A stretch of DNA of 64,000 bases, from assembly GCF_002878395.1 (NCBI RefSeq), contig NC_061121.1, positions 133,209,532 to 133,273,531 of the forward strand. Reading direction: 5' to 3'. The position numbers and the translations under genes are program-made. Below are positions 21,651 through 33,110 of the stretch, piece by piece (positions within the stretch are counted from its first letter, which is position 1; each line of letters starts with the position of its first letter). The notes below the pieces were generated by a model. The model ran no database searches. It saw only the letters and a program-made list of their open reading frames with translations, and was not told the origin of the DNA. Source of the stretch: Capsicum annuum (lineage: Eukaryota > Streptophyta > Magnoliopsida > Solanales > Solanaceae).

Positions 21651-23690
21651 GTTCATCATATCATTAATAGATGCCTCATCAAACGTATTCTAATAAAGAC
21701 TCCTTATGATATGGGGAGAGGAAAGAACCCAAATATTAGTTACTTTTATCCTTTTGGATGAAAATAATTCATCCAAAAAAATGGTAAGAGTAACTTAGGA
21801 AAATTTGATCCATGAAGTGTCGAAGGTATTTTTCTTGGGCACTCTCCCATTAGTCATGCCTACACAACTTATAATAAAAGGAATTTATATGTTGATAAAT
21901 CTATGCATATTATATTTGATAAAACTAATCAACCTCCTATGAGTTTAAGTATAGATAAAAATAGGAGAATAATCTAAAATCTAGAGCCAATGCTAACACA
22001 ACTCCAGAGTTGCCAAAATACAAGTCGACAACAAACCCTCTAAGTTGATTCCTACTATTAAAGTAGCCAATACAAGTGTTATAAGAGAATGGAAACACTA
22101 TTCTAGCTATCAAAATAATTTATCATTAGAAATCTTAATGATAGGACTTAGATAAGAGCCTCATTAAGATAGTAAGAATTTATTGCCCTTGAGTCCCAAA
22201 TCAAACCTAAGAAGACTGATGAAGCCCTCAAAGATAAATCTTAGGTCGATTCCTTAAATGAAGAGTTGGATCAATTTGAATGAAATCAAGTATGGACTTT
22301 AGTTGATAGACCTACAAACTGCTCAGTAATTAGAACCAGATAGGTCTATTGAAGTAAATTGAATTAAGAAGGTAAGGTTATCAGAAACATAGCCAGACTT
22401 GTATCTCAAGGTTACTCCTAACAAGAAGGTATTGATTATAGCAAGGGTTAGATCAATTCATATTTTTTAGCTTTTTTTTGCCTTAAAATACTTTAAGCTA
22501 TATCAAATAGACATCAAAAGTGATTTTTTAAATGGACTTATTCATGAAGAATTTCTCATAAAATAAACCCCCGATTTTGAAAATCTATCTTATCTAAACC
22601 ATGTTTTTAAATTGTCAAAAGCACTCTACGATCTCAAACAACCTCCAAATGCTTGGTATGAGAGGTTGAGTACTTTCTTGTTAAATAATAATTTTCAAAG
22701 AGGCAAAATTGATGCAACTCTGTCCATCCAAAAGCTTGACTCAAATTTACTCATTGTGCATATATATGTTAATGATATTATTTTTTGATAGTCTTAACAT
22801 CTCCTTATGTGAGAATTTTTCTTATTTGATGAAAGGACAGTTGAAATGAGCCTCATGGGAGAGCTAAAATTTGTCTTAGGATTACAAAGCAAGACAACAC
22901 ACAAAGGTACTTTTATTAATCAAGTAAAATATATTAAGGAACTTATCAAAAAGATTGGAATGGAAAAGAAAAGGTTGATGGAACTCCAAAGAGTCCATCC
23001 ACAAGCCTTGATTCAAACTCATCTGCAAAGGACGTTGATGAAAAGACATATAGAGGAATGATTGGATCACTCTTCTACTTGACCGCCAGTTGACCAGGCA
23101 TTATGTTCATTATGTATAATTATTCAAGGTTCCAATCGGCTCTTAAAGAGTCCTATCAGACTGCCATTAAAAGAATTATTCAATATCTCATTAGAACACA
23201 GGATACTAGACTATGGTACCTTTGTTCCTCATATTTTGACTTAATTGTATATTCAAATGCTGACTTTGCAGGTGATAAGAATGATAGAAAAAAGAACTAG
23301 TAGAACATGCCAAATTTTTTGTGACGCTCTTATTTCATGGCATAGCAAGAAGCAAACTTTAGTTGCTCTATCAACAATTGAAGTCGAGTACATAGTTGTT
23401 GGAAGTTGTGGTAATCAAATATTATGGATTATGTATCAACTACTTTATTTTAGTTTGCCTTTGAATCTATTCCTATAATATGTGATAACACCAGTGCTAT
23501 TAGTTTGCCTAAATATATGGTGCATCATTCTACGGATAAACACATTTATATTAAACATCATTTTATTTCGAGACCATATAGAAATTAGCTACTCTTATAT
23601 AACATTTGTTGATTCCAAAAATAAGCTGGCAGATATTTTTACTTAGCCCTTGTTAGAAAAATGATTTTGTTTCTTTTGAAAAAAACTTGG
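21651..23690 (+). pseudogene. Copia integrase end, reverse transcriptase and RNase H (decayed)
   Basis: The integrase end is recognisable directly after Gypsy-B (about 21690-21770: KRILIKTPYDMGRGKNPNIS, then YFYPFG). RT blocks include LDQFE (22260), RNIARLVSQGYS (22385), a run to SKALYDLKQ-like sequence (22617) and the polymerase motif at 22765-22776, which reads Y-V-N-D instead of Y-V-D-D. RNase H follows at 23103-23480 (SALKESYQTAIKRIIQYL, then YSNADFAGDKNDRK, SWHSKKQTLVALSTIEVEY). Its first catalytic Asp is also Asn (YSNAD, 23250-23264). The pol end is near 23690 (KLADIFT, stop, PLLEK). Confidence 0.85.
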
Positions 23691-24190
23691 CATTATTAAC
23701 ATTAATGACTCATGAGTTTTATTTTTGGAAAATTCTTTTTAATTGCTTGACATGTTTTCCTACTCTTTTTAATTTTGGAAAATTTTTTTTTGAAAAAGCA
23801 TCATCATTACTTTTACCTCTTTTTATGCCACCTTTACTACCTCTTTACCTTTTTACCTTCCTAATAACCCCTTCTACCATCATTTTACCTCAACAGTCAC
23901 CTCTTTTATCTTCTCATCGATTCATTCACCCCTCTTTATCTATCCATCTCTTCATCTTTCTCTCTGCCCTTTTAAAACCCTTGTTTAGAATTCTCTCTAA
24001 TGACCAAAACTCGCTCTATGGAAAACCTATCCAAATCCCTTCCATACCCTCTCTTCGATAATTATGTTCATCTTTGAATCTTCTAATGAATCTTTATCCC
24101 ACTCTTGTTTGTCAACTTCTACCAAAAATGTTCTGCCCCCAGTCCAATCTTTTATGTCTAAAAACCTTGTTCAACCTTTATCAATCATTT
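23690..24190 (+). other. Pyrimidine-rich stretch between copia pol and the extra reading region
   Basis: This stretch is rich in C and T with many ctctt/ttacc words. It has an open run (23687-24061) whose translation is mostly Leu, Phe, Pro and Ser, typical of a chance frame in biased DNA. Another frame contains MTKTRSMENLSKS (about 24000), a possible beginning of the next reading region. No family signature is seen. Confidence 0.45.
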
Positions 24191-25110
24191 TCCTCTAGAG
24201 GACATGCATAAATTTTGCACCTGCTCATAAAAGATAAGTTAACAACCTTCAAAAGTTGCTTTGTTGTACTCGATCGAGTAGTAAGTCTCTATAAATTAAA
24301 GGAAGCTCATTCCAATGGCAGTCACTTCTTTAAATTGAAGGACATATCACTTATTTTTATCTATGTTGACTTGAATTTTATGTGGATCCTATTTAAATGT
24401 TCTTTGCCAATCTCCACCTCTCTCCTGACAGTGGAAAATTAGACACTCTTTTTCTTAGCATAAGAATCATACTCAAAGATTTTCCTTTTGAAAAGGTGTT
24501 TGATACAAAGTTCTCTAAGGTAATTCTATTTATGAATCGCTTCTGGCCTGGAGATTTTGAAATTAGCTTTAAAGAAGAGAAAAAGACTTTGTCTGACTCG
24601 GACACAATGGCTTCCAGCTTTTGTCCCCTATATCTCTATTTTAAGTACTGTATCATATCCCGCAACATGCCACCATATTTATCCTAAGAAAGGGATCCCT
24701 CATCAACGTAACCTATCAAGATGTGGTTTTCCTATATTGCATGGTTAAAAAGCACAAGATAAATTAGGATGATTAGTTTCACGAATATATGCTTAAGAGT
24801 GCTGCAGATGCTTATGCCTCCACTAGCTTTCCTTATGGACTGATGATTACCCAGGTTCTCTTATATTACTCTATTGACCTCTCTGCATATCTCTTGATGG
24901 AAGTCTCTGCTACTTATGACTCCAAAACTTTTGCTAGCATAGGCTACGCTTTAGTAGATAATGAATGGTGCAAAAAGAACTATGCCCTAGCTTAATTAGA
25001 TCTCCCTAAGGTAAGCAAGTTAGTTTCTGACCCCATGATTCTTGTGTTCAAGGAATTGGAGGAGCTCAAAGAATGCTTAAAAACTATTAAGGAATAAGTG
25101 ATGTTTTAGG
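24190..25110 (+). pseudogene. Third (env-position) reading region of the copia element, decayed
   Basis: Three open pieces in successive frames make one consistent decayed protein region: 24215-24442 (KDKLTTFKSCFVVLDRVVSL), 24397-24687 (LDTLFLSIRIILKDFPFEKV, SKVILFMNRFWPGDFEISFK) and 24789-24995 (SAADAYASTSFPYGLMITQV, TFASIGYALVDNEWCKKNYA). A later block LKELEEL-like near 25060 is helical and charged. Its place between pol and the 3' LTR matches the extra ORF, sometimes called env-like, of SIRE-type copia elements. I see no signal peptide or transmembrane anchor that would support an envelope role, so function is left open. Two frameshifts and several stops are present. Confidence 0.55.
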
Positions 25111-25674
25111 AGTCAACTTTCAAGCTGTTGAAGGTTTAGAAGAGCACGAGCACTGATACAGGTAAGGTATGACTGACCATTAATGGATTAAAGATAGAAG
25201 GCATCAAGCTGCTCACCAGAGTGCTTACTCCATGGAATCCCTTAAGATAGAAGTCAACTTCTTAAATCATGACCTTCCAATATATATCTGAAACACCTAC
25301 TCCTCCTTTTCTAAAAATATTGAAAATCTTATCAATGATTCTGCCATAACACACGCAAATGATTTATGTTTACTGTCTGCCACACTTTTTTATTTTTCTT
25401 AGTCCTTTTGTAATCCATTTGACTGTTTACCTGCTATATGTATAGTAGTTCTTTTAGCTTGTCTGTTGTATTCTTTTTTTTTACTATGCCAAAAGGAGGA
25501 GGAAGTAGAAATATCAGAGATGCTTGTAACTCATGGGGAGAAAGTCGACTATCAAAGGATATGAGTCAATTGATGCTCAAAGAAAGCAAGAACATCAGAG
25601 GTAATTATAAGTCAAGGCGAGCAAATCAACCAAATGATAGGGAAGTCAACTGATGTTTATTATTTGTCATTATC

Positions 25675-25687
25675 AAAAAAGGGAGAT
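25675..25687 (+). other. Polypurine tract of the copia element
   Basis: The run caaaaaagggagatt directly precedes the 3' LTR start TGTTAGCC at 25688. It is the purine-rich primer site used for second-strand synthesis in LTR elements. Confidence 0.8.
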
Positions 25688-26582
25688 TGTTAGCCCCATA
25701 TTCTCACTATATGTTTTAATAAGGAAAAATTAATAAAAAATATCTTGTAGGATACACTAAATATATAGAAGATCAAAAAGATCCCTAAGGAGTCAATCTA
25801 GAATTTCCGACAAAGAAAGCAAACATTCACTCACAAGAAGGCTAGCATAAAGATTGGAAGAGTATCAATCACAAAGATTATTTGCTTCCCAGATTTATGG
25901 CAAACAAATCAACCAACACAAAATCAAAAGGAAAGAAGACCACACTATAAATGGACATATTTGATATGGACATATATGGATGTCAAGGCTGCACCAAGTA
26001 TGGGCATATCTGATATGGACATACATTATGGTGCCATCCCTCACTAAAGGAATAAATTCAAATCCTCTATTAAGAAGAAATATCTTGGATTCTCTTATAA
26101 AGAATAGAAGTCGAAAAAGCTGAAGAGTATAAAAGAGAAGGCTGAAGATCAAAACATTAATGCAACTTCAAAAAGAAAATATCAGCGTGTCTTACTCTTA
26201 GTCTCAATAAATCTTTGTACTTATTAAGTTTAAAATAGTTTCATAAGAATAAAATCAATTCAACTTTGTCATACTGATTGAGGATGTGTCACAAGATTTG
26301 AAAATTAAAATAAGTTTCAGAACTTCTTTACTATCGATGTACTCAGACTACACTTTGAAAAGATTTAAGGAAACTTTAAAAACCAAGGGGACTGGAGGTA
26401 CGCACCACATTGGTGTACCAAACTAGGATAAATCTTTGTGTTCTTACATATTTACTTTACTATTTGATTAAATCTAATTTGCTCTGTTAAGATATACTGA
26501 TTTGTAGGTAAGTCGAATGTGAAGGTTGAATAATCAACTCAAGGTGTTTTTTAGTTCACCCCTCCCCCTCTTATTGAATTTT
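25688..26582 (+). repeat. 3' LTR of the copia element
   Basis: It starts TGTTAGCCCCATATTC, matching 11270. The distal part holds direct copies of a 'tatggacatat' word (25965-26030) and ends in a C-rich block 'ttcacccctccccctc' (about 26552-26570) seen at the end of many plant copia LTRs. The exact terminus is unclear because no clean CA and no exact copy of the left flank tatta is visible; tattt at about 26583 is a candidate with one difference. Confidence 0.75.
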
Positions 26583-26989
26583 ATTTTGATCTAAACTCAT
26601 AATCCTAAATCCAAATTTATGAAAAATTCCCTCTTTCAAAAATTTTCCTGCCTTTTTTTCCTCTTTATTCTTTCTATTCCATATTTTTTTGTAAATAGAA
26701 TTTTTCATTTCACCAAAATATTCATTACAAAACCAGGTGATTGCTGACCAATCACCTCTCAGCTCCTACTTCTACTCATATAATACATTTTCCTAGCTAT
26801 GTATAAGTACTTCAAGGATAAGTATTTAGCTTCTATAAGTGCTTGTACCATTTAATTACAATGTTTCCTTTCGTATGTGTATGCAATGCTATATCTCTAC
26901 AAATTTTATCACTTGAATAAGGTCTCTTCTGCAATATGAGGTAGTTCCTAGCTGTCAAGATGGAGTAACTCATCGTGCTAAACACTGTT

Positions 26990-27450
26990 GCTACTACTTC
27001 TCTATACCCTGTATCATATTTACCATATCATCAACCATTGTACCTCTACATTCCAGCTGCCAATTGTTCTAGCTTGTCCCAGCCAATTAAGGAATCTTCT
27101 CTAAATGCCCTTAGTAATGTTACATTCAAAGAGTAAATAATCAAATAATCCATCTGCTGTATCAAAAAATGCACATAATTTAGAGACTTGAATGTGAATC
27201 TTCAGTAATCTCTCAGCTATTGCTAATTTGTGTCGTATAGCTAACCAAAGATTGAATTTTTGACTTGGCTGTATGTGAGGTTGTAAGATCAGCTTCTTCT
27301 ATAACAGTCTGGGTGTTGAGGTATCTGCAACAAGTATAGTTTTTTGATGCTGAATTTCTCTCCTTTTTGCACTAGCTTTAACCTGCCCCGCATGTGTCTT
27401 TGCAAATATTGCATCTTCATTATCAGTTTCTTGGTCTTAAAATCTTCTTA
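26990..27450 (-). pseudogene. LINE-1 zinc-binding domain after RT (zf-RVT-like)
   Basis: The minus strand reads KKLILQPHIQPSQKFNLWLA, IRHKLAIAERLLKIHIQVS and DGLFDYLLFECNIT between about 27320 and 27110. These match the W-L-A, R-L-x-T and F-C-x(n)-E-x2-x-H-L-F-x2-C pattern of the domain after RT in plant LINEs. The first Cys pair reads CAFF, so one Cys is Phe, and the His of the HLFF block is Tyr. Zinc binding is unlikely. Confidence 0.7.
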
Positions 27451-28760
27451 ATTACCTAGGAGGCATTCTTGGGTAAAGGGATTTGTTCCAATTCCTGCTT
27501 CTTTATATAGAAGGTGTGGATCCATTTTATCTACAGACAGTCCTTTTTTATTGTTACTGCCTATAGATATTTTGCTATTGCAACCTTGTTCCATAGGTAG
27601 AAGTTGATTACATTCAGTCCTTTTGCACTCTATGGTAGACACACTTTTCCCAAGAGACAAGTGCTTTTTTTGAAATTTCATTCTTGCCAGTCCACAAGAA
27701 GGTTCTGCATATAGTTTCAATACCCTTTGGTACTTTCTTAGGGATAAAAAACACCTGGCCCCAGTATGCCTACATACCAAATATCACTGCCTTGATTTAT
27801 TGCAGCCCTCCTACACATCAATCTTATAGACCAGTAAGTAATCTTTGCTGTTATTTTCTCACTCAATGGCCAACAAAAAGCAATGGACAACTTCCTAGAA
27901 GCAATAGGTACACCCAAGTACTTGAATGGTAATGTTCCAACACTGTAGCCTGTCTCCTCCAGAATTTCTTGCTTTAAGCTTTCTGAAATACTAGCTAAAA
28001 ATAGAGACCTCATTTCTACATTCACCTACAATCCTGACACTTGAGAAAACTTTCTAAATATCCAACTAAGGAGTATGATGGACCCTATCTCTGCATTACA
28101 AAACATCAACAAATCATTTGTAAAGCATACATGTATATCCCCCATCTTCTTGCATGTTGGGTGCAATTGGAAATTCTTATTACTTGCTAGCTGCTTTAGC
28201 AACCTATTCAAGTATTCCATAACAATTACAAATAGGTAAGGTGACATTGGGTCACCTTGCCTTATATATCTCTTGCCTTGGAATGACTTAGTTAGTTCAC
28301 CATTAATAGTTAAGAAATAAGAAACAGTGGATATATATGCCATAATCCATCCTGAAAATTTGCTAGGAAATCCCATCTCTATCAATAATCTTCTTAAGAA
28401 AGAACAGTCTAGGGAATTATATGCTTTTCTGATATCCACTTTGAGGATCACCTTAGAGATATGCCTTTTCTATTATTGTCTTTGAAAAGTTCATGAGCAA
28501 AAATAATGTTATCTGTAATTCATCTCCCTTCTATAAAGGTTGATTGTGCATCCCCTATCAAGTCCCCTATAACACTCTTTAATCTTCTAATAACCACCAT
28601 AGTGATTATCTTATACGTAGTTGTGCAGCATGCAATAGGTATATAATCTTTTACATGATTAGGGGAGGGTATCTTAGGGATCAAGGTTATAGTAGTATAA
28701 TTGATTCTTTTATGCATTACACTACTATTGAAGAATTGAAATACAACATTCAAAAGGTCA
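27448..28760 (-). pseudogene. LINE-1 reverse transcriptase (decayed)
   Basis: RT is read from 28753: NYTTITLIPKIPSPNHVKDY, IACCTTTYKIITMVVIRRL, GDAQSTFIEGR, then after a frame change VDIRKAYNSLDCSFLRRLLI, INGELTKSFQGKRYIRQGDP and MSPYLFVIVMEYLNRLLKQL. The polymerase motif at 28113-28124 reads F-T-N-D where the family has F-A-D-D, so the first catalytic Asp is Asn. It continues with LPFKYLGVPIASRKL (27920) and the thumb region to about 27450. Open pieces are 28520-28753, 28026-28451, 27738-28025 and 27448-27780. The RT copies LINE RNA at a nicked target. Confidence 0.9.
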
Positions 28761-29679
28761 GTTTGTACCTCATCCTAGTAGGTAGTGGAAATTTCTATGG
28801 AGAAGCCATCTACTCTAGGTTATTTCTACTTTGGCATCTTCTTGATTGCAGGCTTTAACTCTTTAGTTATTACCTGTAGGATCAAGCACATCTGTTACTC
28901 CCTTTCTAGAAAGTATCCCTCCTAAACTACCTCAATATTTGGGCAAGGGTGCATCTTCCTTTCCTGCCCCATCTGATTAAAGAAGAATGAAATAAAATCA
29001 ATCTCTATGTCCTCAAGTACATTTAGTTTGACCCAACCCTGACTGTGTACGGAAGTGATGGTGTTGATACTTCATCTTATTTTCCACTGTTCATGGAAAT
29101 ATCTTGTATTAAAATCACCACTCTATACCCAAGAATCTTTATCTTTTTATCTCATCACCTATTCTTCCACTCTTCTCTATTTCTTTATTTCTTCCAGTGC
29201 TTTTTTTATTCATATAATTGATCATTAGCATGGCTCACTACAAGTCTTGCTTGCATCACTTCTAATATTTTCTTGGTATCTTCTAAATGTTGCTGGTGTG
29301 CTGCAAGGTGGATGTTTAAATCTCTTATAGCAATCTTTATTGCCTTCAGCTTATTCCAAATGATCTACATTAGATCACCATTTACTCTCTTAGTCCAAGC
29401 CTCTTGCACCTTTCTTTTAAACTTAAGATGGCCCATCACTATAGAGTATAGTTTAAAAGGCTTTGGACGTAAGGCTTTGGGTATTTTTGTGCCACAATTG
29501 ATCACTATTGAAGAGTGATCTAACACCCCTGGTACAATGTAGTTAGCCTCTATATTTCCCCAGTTCTACAACTACCAGTAGTTCCCAAAAGCCTAGTCAA
29601 TCTTACTATAAACTTTGGTGTCTGCATCCTACTTACTACACTATATAAAGTGGCATCCTGTGCTTCATAAAGGAGTGAA

Positions 29680-30135
29680 TTGATTTACTTTACCATATCA
29701 TAGAAGCTAAGTACTTCAGCCTGAGTGACTGGGGTACCAATTCTATCTCCTGAGCTTAGCAAATTATTAAAATCTCTATAAACCAGCCACTCAGTATTTA
29801 TTTGACATCCCATGGCTATGAGTTCTTTCCACAAATCCTGTCTTTCCACCAAGTCATTACTGGCATACACTATAGTCAGCATACATGCAAATTGGATGTT
29901 AGTATTGATTACCTTATAGTACATAAACTGAGCCCCATTTATAGAATTGGTAACTGAATGCGCTTTTTCCATATAAGCCATATCCTCTCATTTGTTGTAT
30001 GATTATAATTATACTGGGCTTTCCAATCTCTAGCTATATTATTTTTAAATTTTGTAGCATTGTGACTTCTTACTCTAGTTTCAATTATTCCCATAATAAC
30101 AAATTTATTCTTTTTTAGAAAGAGTTTCAACTCCT
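29680..30135 (-). pseudogene. LINE-1 endonuclease (decayed)
   Basis: Two overlapping open pieces give the apurinic/exonuclease-phosphatase fold: 30130-29939 (LKKNKFVIMGIIETRV with the catalytic Glu, then NERIWLIWKK) and 29981-29685 (FACMLTIVYASNDLVERQDL, TEWLVYRDFNNLLSSGDRIG). The signature G-D-F-N reads R-D-F-N. In the family this enzyme nicks target DNA to prime reverse transcription. Stretches 29000-29680, which should hold the remaining endonuclease His block and the linker to RT, are frame-broken. Confidence 0.85.
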
Positions 30136-30199
30136 TCTATTTGAAGGCCTTATTAAGCCCTCTAACATTCTAGGAGCACACAATCATGGGGGTTAGACA

Positions 30200-31512
30200 T
30201 AATCCCCGCCTCGAGCACTGGTCTCAACTTTCTCCCCTACTATTTGTTTCCCTTTACTTAAGCTTTTCACAATATTTTCAACCACAGTTGGATTAGGAAA
30301 TACCTGGTTAGCATGCTCACAATTTACCACTATATGCTAAGAAGAATTAGTCTACTTTACTACTTGGTTCTTATTCATAATTGGTTTTGGGTCTTTAGTC
30401 TCCTCAGGATTTTCCTTATCAATTTTTTTTAACTTCCCGTTGCTGAATCATTCTCCTACGTCTGCGGTTCATCCTACTTCTCCCCTACTATGGGGGATGG
30501 TTGTCCTACTCTTTATTCTCAGGTTTATTCTTATATGGACATTTATCAACAATATGTCAAAAACTATTACAGTCACTACAAAATTTTGGAATCTAATCAT
30601 ATGTAATGGCTTATTGTACGGTCCCCATTAGTGTGCTGAGTTCCACCTGTGTAGGTAATGTGTGGCTAATGTATACCTTCACTAATATCCTCGCGTATGA
30701 TACTTGTTCCAACTTTGTAGTATACTTATCTGTATACATTGGATTCCCTACAACACTTGCTAGTTTACTTAGTGATTCCGTCGACCAAAACCCCAGAGGT
30801 AGGCTGGGGAACTTTACCCACAAGGGCACCTTATTCAGGCAGTCTGGATTGAATTTGAAATATAATGTCTAATTCCTTAGGATTAGTGGCCTGTTCCTAT
30901 ATGTATATAAGCCTAATTGTAACACTAGATCCCTATCTGCTAGTGTAGCAAATTTGAAAATTTAACAGCTATCATTGTGATATAATAACTCTATTTAGAT
31001 ACAAAATTCCACATATGAGCTATGTAATTCTCCATTGTTTTGAAAAATAGAGACCCCCCAGTATATATCCGATCAATGTTATACTCCAATGGTTGTCCTG
31101 GACCAGTATATCATCTTCCTCTAGATGAACTGTCAGTTTCTCTCTCTTTTTTATCGGTGGTATATAAGTAAGAGCCTTCCCTATTTGTGAGCTTCAATTT
31201 CTGCTTTTCCCCTATTCCTTTACCTCTTCTATTTTCACTTCAGCTTGAATTGGTGAAGCTTGGGATGAGGTTCTTACTTCAGAAAATTACAACCTCTGGG
31301 GAAATTATGAATCCTCCGGCCGCCTTGAAATCCTCTTCCCTACTGGGTTATGTTTCATCAACCTCGACTCCTAAAGCTCAGTTTTCTCGCTGATAGGCTG
31401 AAACAAGCATGGGAAGAAATTCCCTAATATTAATGGTCCTAGTTTTTATTGTATTCCACTTGCCGTTGTGACAATGACCAGTGGTGGCGATGTTGTAGAT
31501 TGATGAGCCATT
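30200..31512 (-). pseudogene. LINE-1 ORF1 (RNA-binding protein, decayed)
   Basis: ORF1 begins at the ATG complementary to 31510-31512 (MAHQSTTSPPLVIVTTASGI). The open block 30829-30611 (PLWVKFPSLPLGFWSTESLS, then KLASVVGNPMYTDKYTTKL) matches the DUF4283-associated domain of plant LINE ORF1 proteins. A CCHC knuckle near 30590-30540 reads C-S-D-C-N-S-F-stop-H-I-V-D-K-C: all four metal ligands are kept but the Gly position is a stop codon. ORF1 proteins coat LINE RNA. Several further stops occur. Confidence 0.75.
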
Positions 31513-31529
31513 TTTCCTACTACGTATGT

Positions 31530-31794
31530 TAGCAGCCCTACTATTATGCACCCAGTGTGAAAAATATTCTCCCCCTTTAAATCCTCTATTCCATATTACA
31601 AGGGAGCCTTATAGCATAAGGATTAAAACATTTTACCCGTGCTTAAATTTTCAGGCTTTATAGCTCTTTGAACCACTTTGCACCAAAAAATCCACCTAGG
31701 CTATGTTTAATGTATTCACCATGATCATTATCTATAGATTATAGGGATTGATGATTGAAATCTTGCTAGATATATGAATTAACTTACATAAATG
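31530..31794. other. LINE-1 leader or flank, unassigned
   Basis: This short AT-rich interval lies upstream of LINE-1 ORF1 and may include its 5' untranslated region. No repeat partner or coding signal is recognisable, so the LINE 5' end cannot be placed exactly. Confidence 0.4.
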
Positions 31795-32047
31795 GTGTAA
31801 TTTAAGTAAAATCTAGAGGGAATCACCCCTTTCTCCCTAGCCTAACCTTTGACTGAGTTTGAAATGAAAAAAATACATTTTAAGTCTACAAATTGCTATT
31901 TACTTTACTTATCCTACTCAATAGTGTAATTTGAGTAATATCTAGAGGGAATCACCCTTTTTCTCCCTAACCTGACCTTTTAATGAGTTTGAAATAAAAA
32001 ATACATTTTATGTCTAAAAATTGCTATTTACTTTACTTATCCTACTA
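31795..32047. repeat. Tandem duplication, two copies of about 129/124 bp
   Basis: Unit 1 (31795-31923) and unit 2 (31924-32047) share gtgtaatttragtaa, atctagagggaatcaccc, ctccctarcctgacctttt-like, gagtttgaaat and 'aaattgctatttactttact' followed by tatcctact. They differ at roughly 10 percent of positions plus small indels. The duplication is direct and adjacent, with no known family. Confidence 0.9.
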
Positions 32048-32195
32048 TAGCAACCTAATTCCTATTATAGAAGCATCGCTATAGTAGGATCTGCTTGCTA
32101 TAGTAGAGATGACTAATGTTGATTCCCAATATTGCATAATAGTTCCCACTACAGTGGAACTGTAAAGCATCCTCTCACCCACTATAGTGGGTGAG
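32041..32195. repeat. Cluster of inverted repeats built on CTATAGTAG/GG
   Basis: A ten-base arm cctactatag (32041-32050) has its exact complement ctatagtagg at 32079-32088. Further ctatagtag copies occur near 32099 and a cactacagtgg near 32148. The cluster ends in a perfect 22-base palindrome (32174-32195) whose left arm is ctcacccacta. Such words could form hairpins or cruciforms; they may be the terminal parts of a small inverted-repeat element, but no full element is delimited. Confidence 0.75.
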
Positions 32196-32589
32196 GCAAA
32201 GTATTAGCTTTGAAAAATTTCCAATTATGCCAATTTTACAACACACTCCCAAAGTTTAACCTCACAAGCTAATCCCTTTGCGTCCAATACTATATTCAGA
32301 GTTCTACTAAACCAAATTCAATTCTAAAAGTCTAAATGAACTCTCAAAGGCCTTTGATAACACATTATGATATTAAATTATAGAATTTCCAGCGTATACA
32401 TTACTGAATTCACCTAGACTATACCACACCTGAAATTCATCAAAAACTAGTTTATCCTAAAAAATTTAACACTTCATTCCGGGAGAATCTTAACCCAAAT
32501 TTTTCATGATAATCTGTATCATAATAATATAAAATTTTTTTACAATAAGGTTATATGGGATATCATTAATACAATTTTTAAATTGATTA
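32196..32589. other. Unassigned spacer
   Basis: AT-rich sequence without a coding signal. Phrases such as 'ctcaaaggcctttgataacacattatga' resemble LTR-like text of plant elements, but no border or partner copy is visible in the window. Confidence 0.4.
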
Positions 32590-33110
32590 AGATGAGATTC
32601 AATTGACATTTTTGTACCAATAATTGGCCTAGTTTGATAGGATCTTTGAAAGGGAACATGGCTAATTGTAGCATTAGAAGTGTTAGATGGAATACTTCTA
32701 CTAGTCCTCTAAAATGCAATACAAATGGGGATTCTGAAGGAAAACTTGTGCCTAACTCTATAGCTTTTTACATTAGATATTTAGATGTGAATCTGTTAGT
32801 TGCTAAAGGGGTGAAAATGATTGATTCTAGTAATTTAGTGGAAGAAGCAAGGGCTATTAGAGAATGCTTGGTCTACTGCAATGAGAATATATTTTCTAGT
32901 GTCATTTTAGAAATTGATTCTCTAGAAATATTACATAACCTAGAAGGAAGGTGGGATGTTCCATGAAATATGACACTGGAGGATCAACACTAGCAATAAT
33001 TTAATGAGGATTGCCTCAATAAGAGTAAAACATTTTCTTTAGAAATAAATTCATTTATTGACTATTTAGCTAACTTGGTTTTGGTATATCTTCTAGCCAT
33101 ATCCTCTTGA
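32590..33110 (+). pseudogene. LINE-3 fragment: RNase H end of a 5'-truncated LINE
   Basis: An open frame 32634-32966 encodes the C-terminal RNase H domain seen in some plant LINEs: PLKCNTNGDSEGKLVPNSIA, a middle block NLVEEARAIRECLVYCNENI and the end VILEIDSLEILHNLEG. The first catalytic Asp of the usual NTDG motif is Asn (NTNG, 32724-32726), while the Glu of VEEARA and the Asp of EIDSLE are kept. No RT precedes it, so the copy is 5'-truncated, as is usual for LINE insertion. About 140 bases of probable 3' tail follow. Confidence 0.75.

Larger units (their letters stand above)
11270..26582 (+). mobile_element. Ty1/copia LTR retrotransposon, split by Gypsy-B
   Basis: Order on the plus strand: 5' LTR remnant (11270-11572), gag (from about 11583), protease trace, gag-pre-integrase and integrase start (to about 13975), then Gypsy-B on the opposite strand, then integrase end, RVT_2-type RT and RNase H (21651-23690), an extra reading region (about 24190-25110), polypurine tract (25675-25687) and 3' LTR (25688 to about 26582). 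Integrase before RT defines copia. The extra region between pol and the 3' LTR suggests the SIRE/Maximus-like branch. Without Gypsy-B the element is about 7.6 kb. It is heavily decayed. Confidence 0.85.
26683..31530 (-). mobile_element. LINE-1: L1-type non-LTR retrotransposon, near full length
   Basis: Minus-strand order from right to left: ORF1 start near 31512, DUF4283-like ORF1 domain, CCHC knuckle (about 30550-30590), apurinic-type endonuclease (30130-29680), RT (28760-27450), zf-RVT (about 27330-27000) and a 3' end reading AAATTCTATTTAC followed by a short A run (complement 26683-26690). This is the standard plant L1 plan. The poly(A) is only about seven bases. Target-site copies were not found. 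The element is broken in every domain. Confidence 0.85.

Noticed and set aside
23687..24061. 124-codon Leu/Phe/Pro-rich open frame after copia pol, possible envelope membrane protein
   Set aside because: Its composition is that of a chance frame in pyrimidine-rich DNA, and the recognisable protein text in this region uses other frames further downstream.
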